DNA of 52,708 nucleotides from Nitrospinaceae bacterium (GTDB lineage: Bacteria > Nitrospinota > Nitrospinia > Nitrospinales > VA-1): the NCBI GenBank assembly GCA_029261695.1, contig JAJDAV010000028.1:1-52708 (forward strand). Direction: 5' to 3'. The notes under the pieces are model-generated. The model was not told where the DNA came from and did not search any database. It saw only the letters and a program-made list of their open reading frames with translations. Below, one piece after another: positions 39,586 to 48,105 of this stretch (position 1 is its first letter; each line of letters starts with the position of its first letter). The position numbers were made by a program, and so were the translations under genes.

Positions 39586-40257
39586 CTAAATCGGTTGGAA
39601 ACGTATTTCTCTGTAATTTTTTAAGACTTTTCGGGAGTAACGCTTGGGTTGATAACCTTTGCGAAGATACTTACTTAAACGTGAGGGACCATGGTTATAA
39701 GCCTCAAGTGCCAAAGTTAAGTCACCAAATCGAGCCACCATTTTATTCAGGTAATAGGCTCCCAGAGCTATATTCTTCTCTGGATCAAAAAGGGTCCGCG
39801 TCCCCTTCCACTTCAGGCGAGTTTCAGAAGCCAAAGCTACGGCTGTAGCAGGCTTTAATTGCATCAGCCCACGTGCTCCACGATTGGACTTAGCCCAATT
39901 ATAAAAAGAGCTTTCGGTGATTATCAATGCTGTTAAAAAAAGAGGATCGTAACCATATTTCTTACTTTCTAAAACTATCCACTCAGGAATGCGAACATCG
40001 TTTTTTTCGTCTAGCCCAGTGTAATATTTAGAAATTACTTCCCCAATTCTATCTCTTACCCGGTCTTCATAGGCTTGTTCTTGCACAAGGCGTGAATCTT
40101 TAGCCTTACTGAAAACAACAGTTTCCACCCGAGCCATGTCCAAAAAGAATGGCGATAAACCACTAACGTAATGCGGGGTTTTACCCGTAAAGAACCCTGT
40201 AAATGCTAAAATTAAAAAAACAGATATTAAGTTTTTTGCTGTCTTATTATTTGTCAT
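39586..40257 (-). CDS. Lytic transglycosylase, SLT family
   Basis: FLTALIITESSFYNWAKSNRGARGLMQLKPATAVALA...NIALGAYYLNKMVARFGDLTLALEAYNHGPSRL. Confidence 0.93.
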   Translation of the reverse strand: MTNNKTAKNLISVFLILAFTGFFTGKTPHYVSGLSPFFLDMARVETVVFSKAKDSRLVQEQAYEDRVRDRIGEVISKYYTGLDEKNDVRIPEWIVLESKKYGYDPLFLTALIITESSFYNWAKSNRGARGLMQLKPATAVALASETRLKWKGTRTLFDPEKNIALGAYYLNKMVARFGDLTLALEAYNHGPSRLSKYLRKGYQPKRYSRKVLKNYREIRFQPI

Positions 40258-40591
40258 ATTTTCTTATCGGCTTTTAAGCTGGTAAACCTTAAATGTCTTT
40301 GCCTGAAAGGTGTTATAGACTTTGAACGGACTGGGCGATCAGGTCAGAAATCCCTTTAAGGAAGAAAAAGAATCAAGGAACTCTGGAAGTTTAAAACTGT
40401 AACCATTATATTAAAATTGTACTAGGGTTGTCAATTTAGCTTACAAAAAACTATGGCAGAATGCGATAAATTGCCAAAAATGGTTTACTTTCATTGGAAA
40501 AATAAATATACTTTTCTACATAAATCATTGAAATATATATAGTTATAATATTTTCGGCGGTTTTGTATCGCCTGCTGGAAACAAAAATAAA

Positions 40592-42403
40592 ATGGCGGAA
40601 GACAAAGAAAACAAAAAAGATTCAGACGCAGATTCGGATCTCGACAATATGCTCGATGGTCTCATCAGCGGAGACAATGAGACGGAGTCTGAAGAAGCAA
40701 GCGAAAGCACTCCCGAGCCTGAACTCGACAATATGCTCGATGATCTGATCAGCGGGGACAATGAGACGGAGTCTGAAGAAGCAAGCGAAAGTACTACCGA
40801 GCCTGAACTCGACAACATGCTCGATGACCTCATCAGTGGAGATACCCAAACCCAAGAGGACTCTGGAGAAACCTTGAGTGAATCAGGGGAGGAACTGGAG
40901 TTAGACACGATGGCCGATAAACCTAAAAATGAGTCTCCTGAGTCAGTAAAAGAAGAGGAAGCTGAATCTGTTGATTTGAATGATGAATCACCTGACGAAG
41001 AGGATGAAGATTTAGATAGCCTATTGGACGATATTCTCAATGACGAAGATGAGGATGAAGACAAAAAGGAAGAAGCCAATGATGAACCAGTCGCTTCTCA
41101 AGAAACCGACGAAACGGATCCTCCTGTAGAAGTAGACGATGAGGAGGAGGAAGATCAAGAAGAAAATCAAGAAGAAAATGAATTAGCAGAAACTTCTGAA
41201 GAGGTTGTTGAAGAACCCGTCGAAGAAAAAACCGAAGAGGCAACAGAAGAAAAAGCAGAAGAACCCGCCGAAGATATGAGCGATGAAGATATGTGGGCCG
41301 CCGCCTTTGCCGACCAGGAAACTACAGAACAAACCGCTGAAGGTGAAAAAACCGAAGAGGCAACGGAAGAAAAAGCAGAAGAGCCTGCTGCCGAAATGAG
41401 TGAAGAAGATATGTGGGCCGAGGCTTTTGCTGACCAGGAATCTACAGAACAAACTGCAGAAGGTGAAAAAACCGAAGAGGAAGCAGAAGAAACAGAACAA
41501 GAAGCTGAAGACGAAGAAGATGAGGAAGAAGACGAAGAAGAAAACGACGAGGAAGACGACGAGGAAGAAAATGACGAGGAAGAAGACGAAGAAGATGCTG
41601 CAGCAGCTGAGTTAGGAATCTCGGAGGACGATTATCCAGAAGATGACGATGAAGAATATGATGATGAAGATGAAGAAGAGGAAGAAAGAATAAAAATAGG
41701 ACCGATTTCGGTTCCTGCTACCAAAACAGGAAAAATGATGTTGGCAGGGGGTGCGCTAGGTATTTTGTTGACCGCAGGAGGCGTGTATTTCGCTATGCAA
41801 ACATTCGCCCCTCCTGAACTTGCGGAAGTGGAAAAAACAGAGGCTGAAGTTCCTGAAGGCTTAACCCCCAAAAATGACGAAAGTAAAATTCCTACACCGG
41901 AAGAGGAAGCTGCTCCCCAACCAAGTTCCAAAGAAGAAACAAAGAAACCTGATGTCCCAGGAATGACTAAAGAAGATACTAAATCTGATGTTGCTCAGGA
42001 AATTAATAAATCAGAAACCCTGTCAGAGGCTGCAAAATCTATAGAAGTGGTTGAAGAAGATTCTGAGGGACTACTGGCCGCCTTGTCACCTGAAGCTAAA
42101 ATGGTTAAGCTTGCAACCATAATGCCAGTTGCCTTTGATGTAAATGACATCAGAGTTTTAAGCTTCACACTTGAAATAACTTTTGATAATGAATCTGGGG
42201 CGAAGGTTTTGCAAAATGCCCTACCTTACTTTGAAGAAATCACAGTACAAACGGTTGAAAGGTTTTTGAGTAGAAAGTTTTATAATGATATTCTCTATGT
42301 AAAAGAGAAACTGCAAAAACGTTTAAAACTCGCTTATAACAAGAAAATTGAAGGTAACAGTAGGGTCAAAAAAATTAAATTCGAAGACTTTTTGATTCAA
42401 TAA
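40592..42403 (+). CDS. Acidic-repeat single-TM protein with a FliL-like C-terminal domain
   Basis: Very Glu/Asp-rich region of about 360 aa, TM segment MMLAGGALGILLTAGGVYFAM, C-terminal VLSFTLEITFDNESGAKVLQNALPYFEEITVQTVERFLSRKFYNDIL...VKKIKFEDFLIQ resembling FliL. Confidence 0.65.
   Translation: MAEDKENKKDSDADSDLDNMLDGLISGDNETESEEASESTPEPELDNMLDDLISGDNETESEEASESTTEPELDNMLDDLISGDTQTQEDSGETLSESGEELELDTMADKPKNESPESVKEEEAESVDLNDESPDEEDEDLDSLLDDILNDEDEDEDKKEEANDEPVASQETDETDPPVEVDDEEEEDQEENQEENELAETSEEVVEEPVEEKTEEATEEKAEEPAEDMSDEDMWAAAFADQETTEQTAEGEKTEEATEEKAEEPAAEMSEEDMWAEAFADQESTEQTAEGEKTEEEAEETEQEAEDEEDEEEDEEENDEEDDEEENDEEEDEEDAAAAELGISEDDYPEDDDEEYDDEDEEEEERIKIGPISVPATKTGKMMLAGGALGILLTAGGVYFAMQTFAPPELAEVEKTEAEVPEGLTPKNDESKIPTPEEEAAPQPSSKEETKKPDVPGMTKEDTKSDVAQEINKSETLSEAAKSIEVVEEDSEGLLAALSPEAKMVKLATIMPVAFDVNDIRVLSFTLEITFDNESGAKVLQNALPYFEEITVQTVERFLSRKFYNDILYVKEKLQKRLKLAYNKKIEGNSRVKKIKFEDFLIQ
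40640..40850 (+). repeat. 84-bp (28-aa) in-frame tandem repeat, about 2.5 copies
   Basis: LDNMLDDLISGDNETESEEASESTTEPE units starting at 40640, 40724 and 40808. Confidence 0.95.
41225..41490 (+). repeat. 120-bp (40-aa) in-frame tandem repeat, about 2.2 copies
   Basis: EKTEEATEEKAEEPAxxMSxEDMWAxAFADQExTEQTAEG units starting at 41225, 41345 and 41465. Confidence 0.93.
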
Positions 42404-42427
42404 TAAACTCTCACCAGACCTTTAGCA

Positions 42428-43450
42428 TTAAAACTCCGCATCATCATCAACCTTTTCGGCGGCTAAACATTCCTTTATTTTCCATAGAAGTTTGTCCACC
42501 CCTTCCCCAGTTACTGATGAAATTGTAAATACCAATAGATTCATTTGGGTCAAGGATTCCGTTAATTTTTCCAGATTCTTTATGGATTGAGGATCATCCA
42601 TTTTAGTTGCGACTAAAATTTGTGGCTTTTCGAACAGACTCTCGCTAAAAGCATTTAATTCGATCTGCAATTTTTGGTATCGATCCAGAATATTTTCACA
42701 TTCAACATCAGAAAAATCGACTAGATGAAGAAGCAGTTTGGTCCGTTCTATATGCCGTAAGAACTGATGACCCAACCCCTTACCTATATGAGCCCCTTCT
42801 ATCAGACCGGGGATATCCGCTGCAACAAACGACTCACCCTCTTCCAGCCGTACTATCCCAAGATTTGGAACCAACGTAGTGAAAGGGTATCCTGCAACTT
42901 TAGGTCGAGCATTTGAAATTCGAGATATTAAAGTAGATTTACCGGCATTGGGGAATCCAATAATGCCAACATCAGCCAGTAATTTTAGTTCCAGAAAAAG
43001 CTGATAAGCTTCGCCTGGCTTTCCTTTACCAAATTTTTTTGGGGCTCGGTTGGTGGAAGTTTTAAAGCGGGCATTGCCCTGCCCATAATTACCGCCTTTT
43101 GCGACAACAAATTGTTGGCCTGGTTCTTTCAGATCAACCAACAGTTCTCCAGTTTCCTCATTCTTGATCAATGTACCTGGAGGTAGACGAATGGTAAGGC
43201 TTTTCCCGCTCCTTCCCGTCATCTGATTTCCTTTACCCTGCTTTCCGTTTTCAGCCTGATAAAGTTTCTTATATCTGAGGTCAATTAAAGTGGTGAGGCT
43301 GGAGTCAACTTCGAGAATTAAATCTCCGCCTCTTCCGCCATCGCCGCCATCGGGGCCACCTAGAGCGATGTGCTTTTCGCGCCTGAAACTGCAGCAACCA
43401 TCCCCACCATCTCCTGCTTTTACAGAGATGCTAACCTGATCAATAAACAT
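42428..43450 (-). CDS. obg: GTPase Obg/CgtA
   Basis: FIDQVSISVKAGDGGDGCCSFRREKHIALGGPDGGDGGRGGDLIL; GFPNAGKSTLISRISNARPKVAGYPFTTLVPNLGIV. Confidence 0.98.
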   Translation of the reverse strand: MFIDQVSISVKAGDGGDGCCSFRREKHIALGGPDGGDGGRGGDLILEVDSSLTTLIDLRYKKLYQAENGKQGKGNQMTGRSGKSLTIRLPPGTLIKNEETGELLVDLKEPGQQFVVAKGGNYGQGNARFKTSTNRAPKKFGKGKPGEAYQLFLELKLLADVGIIGFPNAGKSTLISRISNARPKVAGYPFTTLVPNLGIVRLEEGESFVAADIPGLIEGAHIGKGLGHQFLRHIERTKLLLHLVDFSDVECENILDRYQKLQIELNAFSESLFEKPQILVATKMDDPQSIKNLEKLTESLTQMNLLVFTISSVTGEGVDKLLWKIKECLAAEKVDDDAEF

Positions 43451-43538
43451 GCGTTTTATTTTTGTATGGGCTATTAAATAATAGCCCGGGGTGGTTTTTC
43501 AAGCTTTGCGTGGAAAAGCTTAGAATGGAGAGACGAGT

Positions 43539-43796
43539 TTAGTTTTGTGGATGGACACTAATTTTTTGAGTTTTGCGATCACGATATTCAAATTTTACAA
43601 CTCCCGCAATTTTTGAAAAAATCGTATAGTCGCTTCCCAGCCCAACATTTTCTCCAGGATGAAAAGAAGTGCCACGTTGGCGCACCAATATTTCCCCTGC
43701 TTTAACCGCTTGTCCGCCATACCTTTTTACGCCTAATCTTTGGCCTCTACTATCACGACCGTTTGAGGTGCTTCCCTGTCCTTTTTTATGTGCCAT
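43539..43796 (-). CDS. rpmA: 50S ribosomal protein L27
   Basis: [60 protein letters not shown]. Confidence 0.98.
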   Translation of the reverse strand: MAHKKGQGSTSNGRDSRGQRLGVKRYGGQAVKAGEILVRQRGTSFHPGENVGLGSDYTIFSKIAGVVKFEYRDRKTQKISVHPQN

Positions 43797-43814
43797 GTTC
43801 CGTTTCCCCAGTTA

Positions 43815-44126
43815 TTACGCGTTAATCGCAGTTATCTTCAAACGTGTCATTGATTGACGGTGTCCATTTTTTCTGCGGTAGTTTTTTCGTCTATGTTTTT
43901 TGAATACGATGATTTTTTTATCTCTGTATTGTTCTGTCACTTCACAAACAACAGAGCAGCCTTCCAGAAATGGGTTCCCAACTTTTGCTGAATCTCCTTC
44001 ACCGCAAATAAGAACTTTTTCTAAATTAATGCTTGCACCAACATCACCATCAAGTTTTTCAACTTGAATTTCATCACCTTCAGATACTTTATACTGTTTA
44101 CCACCCGTTTGTATTACTGCAATCAT
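43815..44126 (-). CDS. rplU: 50S ribosomal protein L21
   Basis: [25 protein letters not shown]...[28 protein letters not shown]. Confidence 0.96.
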   Translation of the reverse strand: MIAVIQTGGKQYKVSEGDEIQVEKLDGDVGASINLEKVLICGEGDSAKVGNPFLEGCSVVCEVTEQYRDKKIIVFKKHRRKNYRRKNGHRQSMTRLKITAINA

Positions 44127-44255
44127 TCCCATCACTCCTGATTTTCTAACCATAGAAAACGGCAAAGTCCCCGCCCTAGAGTTGTAAATAAAACTGTCAT
44201 ATTATGAAAAAAATGAGGCGATGTCAAGATTTTGCGTAACTCTCGCCCACCAGAC

Positions 44256-44275
44256 TCCACATCGGCTTGTTATTG
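44256..44275 (+). repeat. 20-bp direct repeat, left copy
   Basis: TCCACATCGGCTTGTTATTG, identical to 48033-48052. Confidence 0.95.
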
Positions 44276-44301
44276 GCCAACTATGGGGTCAAGAACTATG
44301 G

Positions 44302-45349
44302 GGGTCAAGTCCACTCTTGACGGCAACTTTGCAATAAAAGCCCGTATTTCTTCCTCAGCGCTTTATCCTGTTTCATTCTTTCCTGGAACCTCAGGCATTG
44401 AGAACCCACGGTCCGGTAGGAACTAAACCCGAAATGAGCCCCAATCGCAGAAAGCTTCAATCCAGACAGTTCTTTCGATAATACCAGGGCGAATTGTCGA
44501 GGAAGATTAGAAACTCCACGTTTCCCTGTCAAAAGATGTTCTCCCTCCACCTTGAACACCCGGCAAATCTCTTTCTTGATACTTCTAATTACCTCTTCAC
44601 TGCGGAGTCTTCTTTTTTCTTGTATCTCAATCTCAGGTGAAGGGTCGCTAAATATGTATTTCTCTTTAACCTGCCTAAGAAATTCCATGTCTCCCAAAAT
44701 GCTCCCTGATTTTTTAGAAGAATAAAATTTTTCAAGCTCATCATTTTCTCCTTTTTCCGCCATGAACCGTTTATACAAATCAATAGATTTCTTACGATTT
44801 TTGGAAAAGTATCCCAACACAAAATCCTTATCCAGACCAGTAGCTGAGGCCTGGATGTCAATATAAGACTTATGGCTACTCCACTTAAACTGACTTGTTC
44901 GTTCCACCATATTGGCTTTAATAGGGTTTTTGTGAATATAACGCACCACCTGAATTAAATAGGAGTCCTCCTGAACCAGAATACTTTTATAACGTCCCCG
45001 AAACAAGGGACCGTCACGATGGTGTTCTTGATTAAATCTTTGGGTATAGACGCCGTTCAAATGTCTCATAAATCGCGAGATATTGCCCAAAGGTGTGCAA
45101 ACTAAAATATGGTAGTGGTTAGGCATCAAACAATAGCTATAAAATTTCACGGAAAAAAAACGACTTGCCTCTTCAAGCGTAGTCAGAAAAGCCTCATAAT
45201 CCTTATTACTAAGAAAAGTAAGGTTTTGGTTTAATCCACGGTTCATCACATGATAAACCGCACCCGGATATTCAATGCGCAGAGGCCTACTCATTATCGA
45301 AGTTTACTCTTCCAGAAAGAAGCAGTCAAGAGTGGACTTGACCCCTTAA
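44302..45349. mobile_element. RAYT/IS200-like element: transposase gene bounded by perfect 21-bp inverted repeats
   Basis: GGGGTCAAGTCCACTCTTGAC near 44302-44322; its exact reverse complement GTCAAGAGTGGACTTGACCCC near 45327-45347. Each end can itself form a GTCAAG/CTTGAC hairpin. Confidence 0.8.
44305..45294 (-). CDS. REP-associated tyrosine transposase (Y1_Tnp) with C-terminal DnaA-like helix-turn-helix region
   Basis: MSRPLRIEYPGAVYHVMNRGLN, YCLMPNHYHILVCTP, MRHLNGVYTQRFNQEHHRDGPLFRGRYKSILVQ, YIHKNPIKANMVE. Confidence 0.93.
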   Translation of the reverse strand: MSRPLRIEYPGAVYHVMNRGLNQNLTFLSNKDYEAFLTTLEEASRFFSVKFYSYCLMPNHYHILVCTPLGNISRFMRHLNGVYTQRFNQEHHRDGPLFRGRYKSILVQEDSYLIQVVRYIHKNPIKANMVERTSQFKWSSHKSYIDIQASATGLDKDFVLGYFSKNRKKSIDLYKRFMAEKGENDELEKFYSSKKSGSILGDMEFLRQVKEKYIFSDPSPEIEIQEKRRLRSEEVIRSIKKEICRVFKVEGEHLLTGKRGVSNLPRQFALVLSKELSGLKLSAIGAHFGFSSYRTVGSQCLRFQERMKQDKALRKKYGLLLQSCRQEWT

Positions 45350-45425
45350 TTGCCCCCGAGGAAAAATTGGCGTAAGCAGCTTGTGCCAACAAACTGTCCC
45401 GATAAGCTTGATTAATTGTAGTCAT
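45294..45425 (-). pseudogene. Truncated N-terminus of a T1SS-type cargo-like protein, reading out into the RAYT inverted repeat
   Basis: MTTINQAYRDSLLAQAAYANFSSGAI, then the IR sequence encodes KGSSPLLTASFWKSKLR and stop. Not in the ORF track (43 aa). Confidence 0.5.
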
Positions 45426-45443
45426 AATAAACCCCCTTATTCA

Positions 45444-46004
45444 TTATTTGGAATGCTGTTTGAAAACAGCTATTGGAAAATTTTTATAGGGTTTTTCTTT
45501 TGAAGTTGGACACCATTTTTCACCAGGGCCTCCAAAGAAAATAGCTCCCCATGGAAGCCAACCTCTCCCTTTGGAAAACCTTATTAGTTCCCCAAGTATT
45601 TTTTTGTCTTCCTTTCGCTTTATTTGGTAATGATACTTTCGAATATTCGTTATTGTTGATCGCTTTGAATTTCCAATATCCAGAAATTCAAACCCCTCTG
45701 GCATTTCATTTGTTAAACGATGGTCAGCTAAAGGAAGATTTAAAGCCCCATCTTTCTTCCAAGACTCTGGCCCTAGAATGACTTCTTCGTAAACATGAAT
45801 ACCCGCCTCAGCTTTGCAAAGTTTCTCGAATTCCCAATTGATAATCGGTATATCCCAAATCAGGATGATGCACGCAATGAGAGGGCTTAATACAAGCACA
45901 AATAGTTTCCCCCCTTCATTTTTTGGAATACGCATCAACCATCGGGTTAAAATTATTACGAAAAAAATGTAGGCAATCATTCCCAACAAAATAACAAAAC
46001 CCAT
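45444..46004 (-). CDS. Membrane protein of unknown function
   Basis: 186 aa, two N-terminal TM segments, then a soluble region (INWEFEKLCKAEAGIHVYEEVILG). Confidence 0.55.
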   Translation of the reverse strand: MGFVILLGMIAYIFFVIILTRWLMRIPKNEGGKLFVLVLSPLIACIILIWDIPIINWEFEKLCKAEAGIHVYEEVILGPESWKKDGALNLPLADHRLTNEMPEGFEFLDIGNSKRSTITNIRKYHYQIKRKEDKKILGELIRFSKGRGWLPWGAIFFGGPGEKWCPTSKEKPYKNFPIAVFKQHSK

Positions 46005-46072
46005 TTATTTAACTCCCTGCAAACTGATTATTAAACTTAAGCTTTTCATTATGTTTTCCGTGTGTTGCTCGA

Positions 46073-46318
46073 TTAACGCTCTCTTATACTTTCGTGTTTA
46101 TACTTAAGCACTGGACTCAAGAAATACCCCTTCGGGTCATGAATGCTAAGGTTAAATATCACATACCCGTGCCGGGCACGAAATTTATGGATAGATACCA
46201 CGTACTCTATGATCTTTCTTTGCCCTGTTTTCACTTCGACCATCACCGACATGCTGGGTGAAAGGTTCACCAACTTATCGTTGATCTGCATTTGTGTTTT
46301 CTCATGCTGCAAGGGCAA
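46073..46318 (-). pseudogene. Partial duplicate of the HlyD C-terminus carrying a 78-bp in-frame insertion
   Basis: KTQMQINDKLVNLSPSMSVMVEVKTGQRKIIEY[VVSIHKFRARHGYVIFNLSIHDPKG]YFLSPVLKYKHESIRER; without the bracketed part it matches the end of the 46354-47733 product. Confidence 0.88.
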
Positions 46319-46353
46319 ATAAAGGTTTTTTAATTTCTCCGGGCAAGGCCCGG

Positions 46354-47733
46354 TTAGCGTTCTCGTATGCTTTCGTGTTTGTACTTCAGCACAGGACTCA
46401 AGAAGTATTCAATAATTTTTCTTTGCCCTGTTTTAACCTCGACCATCACCGACATGCCGGGTGACAGGTTCACCAGCTTATCGTTGATCTGCATTTGTGT
46501 TTTCTGTATCTCAACAATGCATTGATAGATAAGTCCCAAATTCTCATCGGCAATGGCATTATTCGACAAATCTATTATCTTGCCGTGAATCATGCCGTAT
46601 TTGGTGAAGTCGAAAGTGTCGATCTTGACCTCGACCTCCATGCCTTCTTCTACAAACCCTATATCTTTATTGAGTAGAAATGCTTCGACCTCAAGCACCG
46701 AACTTTCGGGGACTATTTGCATCAGCTCCTGCGCTGGGGTGACAATGCCGCCTACGGTATGAATTGCCAGTTGTTGAACCGTCCCTTCAATAGGTGCGGT
46801 GAGAATTTGCTGTTTGTTGTGTTGCTTTGATTTTTTAAGTTCTTGCTTATAGGCACCGATCTGAATTTGCGTTTCGTTGAGTTCTCTTAAATTCTCTTTT
46901 TGCGTTTCGGCTTTCAGTGTGTCGAGTTGCGCGGTTATCTCGCTGATTGCCGCTTCGATTTCTTGATATTTTACTTGATAACTTTGCAAATCTTGCTCTT
47001 GCACGATCCGCTGTTGTTCGAGCTCCAGAAACTGATGGCGGGAAACGATTTCCTGCTCCATCAATGTTTTGTATGACTGGGTACGCTCGGTAATAATAGG
47101 CAGCGTCCGTTCGATTTTGGTGATGGATACCTCTGCTCCCTCCTGTTCAGATTGACGTTTGCTGTATTCAGCATCGAGAGCCTGTTTGCGAAAAAGATAT
47201 TCCTGCACTTGTTCTATAAACAATTGTTGCTGTGTGGCAATGTCTTGCGGCTTTGCACTTTCTGGTGCCTGGCTGAATTGTGCATGCGCCTCTACCTGCC
47301 AATCTGGAGAAATACTTTCTTGCATGAGCAGTTGCTGAAACTCTTTTTGCCTTATCTGTTTTAGTTTTGCCATTGCCATTTGCTGGCGTATTTGGTCAGC
47401 ATCGGCTTCGATGAGAGTGTTGTCTAACGTAATCAGGGTGTCGCCTTTTTTTACCAACTGGCCGTCTTTAACATGAATGAATTTTACGGTTCCTATTTCT
47501 AACGGTTGAATGGTTTTCACTCTACCACTGGGAATGATTTTGCCTTGCGCTGTGGCGACCACATCGAGCTTTCCATACCATCCCCATGCGACTGCGAGGG
47601 TGAACAGTAAAATGATGAGCAGACTGATAACGCGCCCTATGGGTGAGGGCGGGGTTTCGGTTACTTCCAACGCTGCCGGTAGAAACTGGTAGGCCTGACG
47701 TTTTAGTTTTTCTGCTGCTGCAAGATCGTTCAT
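46354..47733 (-). CDS. Type I secretion membrane fusion protein, HlyD family
   Basis: VAWGWYGKLDVVATAQGKIIPSGRVKTIQPLEIGTVKFIHVKDGQLVKKGDTLITLD; LTAPIEGTVQQLAIHTVGGIVTPAQELMQIVPE. Confidence 0.94.
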   Translation of the reverse strand: MNDLAAAEKLKRQAYQFLPAALEVTETPPSPIGRVISLLIILLFTLAVAWGWYGKLDVVATAQGKIIPSGRVKTIQPLEIGTVKFIHVKDGQLVKKGDTLITLDNTLIEADADQIRQQMAMAKLKQIRQKEFQQLLMQESISPDWQVEAHAQFSQAPESAKPQDIATQQQLFIEQVQEYLFRKQALDAEYSKRQSEQEGAEVSITKIERTLPIITERTQSYKTLMEQEIVSRHQFLELEQQRIVQEQDLQSYQVKYQEIEAAISEITAQLDTLKAETQKENLRELNETQIQIGAYKQELKKSKQHNKQQILTAPIEGTVQQLAIHTVGGIVTPAQELMQIVPESSVLEVEAFLLNKDIGFVEEGMEVEVKIDTFDFTKYGMIHGKIIDLSNNAIADENLGLIYQCIVEIQKTQMQINDKLVNLSPGMSVMVEVKTGQRKIIEYFLSPVLKYKHESIRER

Positions 47734-47853
47734 AGTACTTGTATTATTAAAATCATTAAATCCCCCCTCACCTAACCATCAACCCCTCAATTAATCGGGC
47801 TTGAGTCCCACAAGGGGAGAGGAATTATTTAAACAATCTCCTTTTTATTTTCA

Positions 47854-48010
47854 TCACGAAACCACTCGCAAACCACCGTGCTGCATGGAATGTAGTTTTG
47901 CATAAACTCCATTTTTCTTTACCAATTGCCCATGACTGCCTTGCTCTACAATATGGCCTTTATCCACTACTAAAATTCGGTCGGCTTGCCTTACGGTGGA
48001 CAAACGATAG
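47854..48010 (-). pseudogene. C-terminal remnant of a type I secretion ABC transporter (HlyB-like)
   Basis: RLSTVRQADRILVVDKGHIVEQGSHGQLVKKNGVYAKLHSMQ is an ABC ATPase C-terminus; similarity stops just upstream of RLSTV (PYPKIY replaces the usual IAH). Confidence 0.85.
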
Positions 48011-48032
48011 ATTTTCGGATAAGGCAAAACAT

Positions 48033-48052
48033 TCCACATCGGCTTGTTATTG
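48033..48052 (+). repeat. 20-bp direct repeat, right copy
   Basis: TCCACATCGGCTTGTTATTG, identical to 44256-44275. Confidence 0.95.
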
Positions 48053-48105
48053 ATTTCACTCGCCTTTATAATAACCGCACTCGAACTCATATCTCGAAAG
48101 TTTAT

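Noticed and set aside
40543-41079. 178-aa Ser-rich minus-strand ORF opposite the acidic repeat gene
   Set aside because: Polyserine is the antisense reading of GAA/GAT/GAG-rich sequence; composition artefact.
40640-41490. Tandem repeats considered as a CRISPR array
   Set aside because: Units are contiguous, in-frame coding repeats with no unique spacers, and no cas-like genes were seen.
41183-41500. Phe/Cys-rich minus-strand ORF
   Set aside because: Antisense shadow of the 120-bp acidic repeats.
47986-48105. N-terminal extension of the methyltransferase ORF (MPYGGQTIDFRIRQNIPHRL...)
   Set aside because: Overlaps the opposite-strand ABC-transporter stub and the 20-bp repeat junction; homology begins at MSLKDKEKWD (48106).
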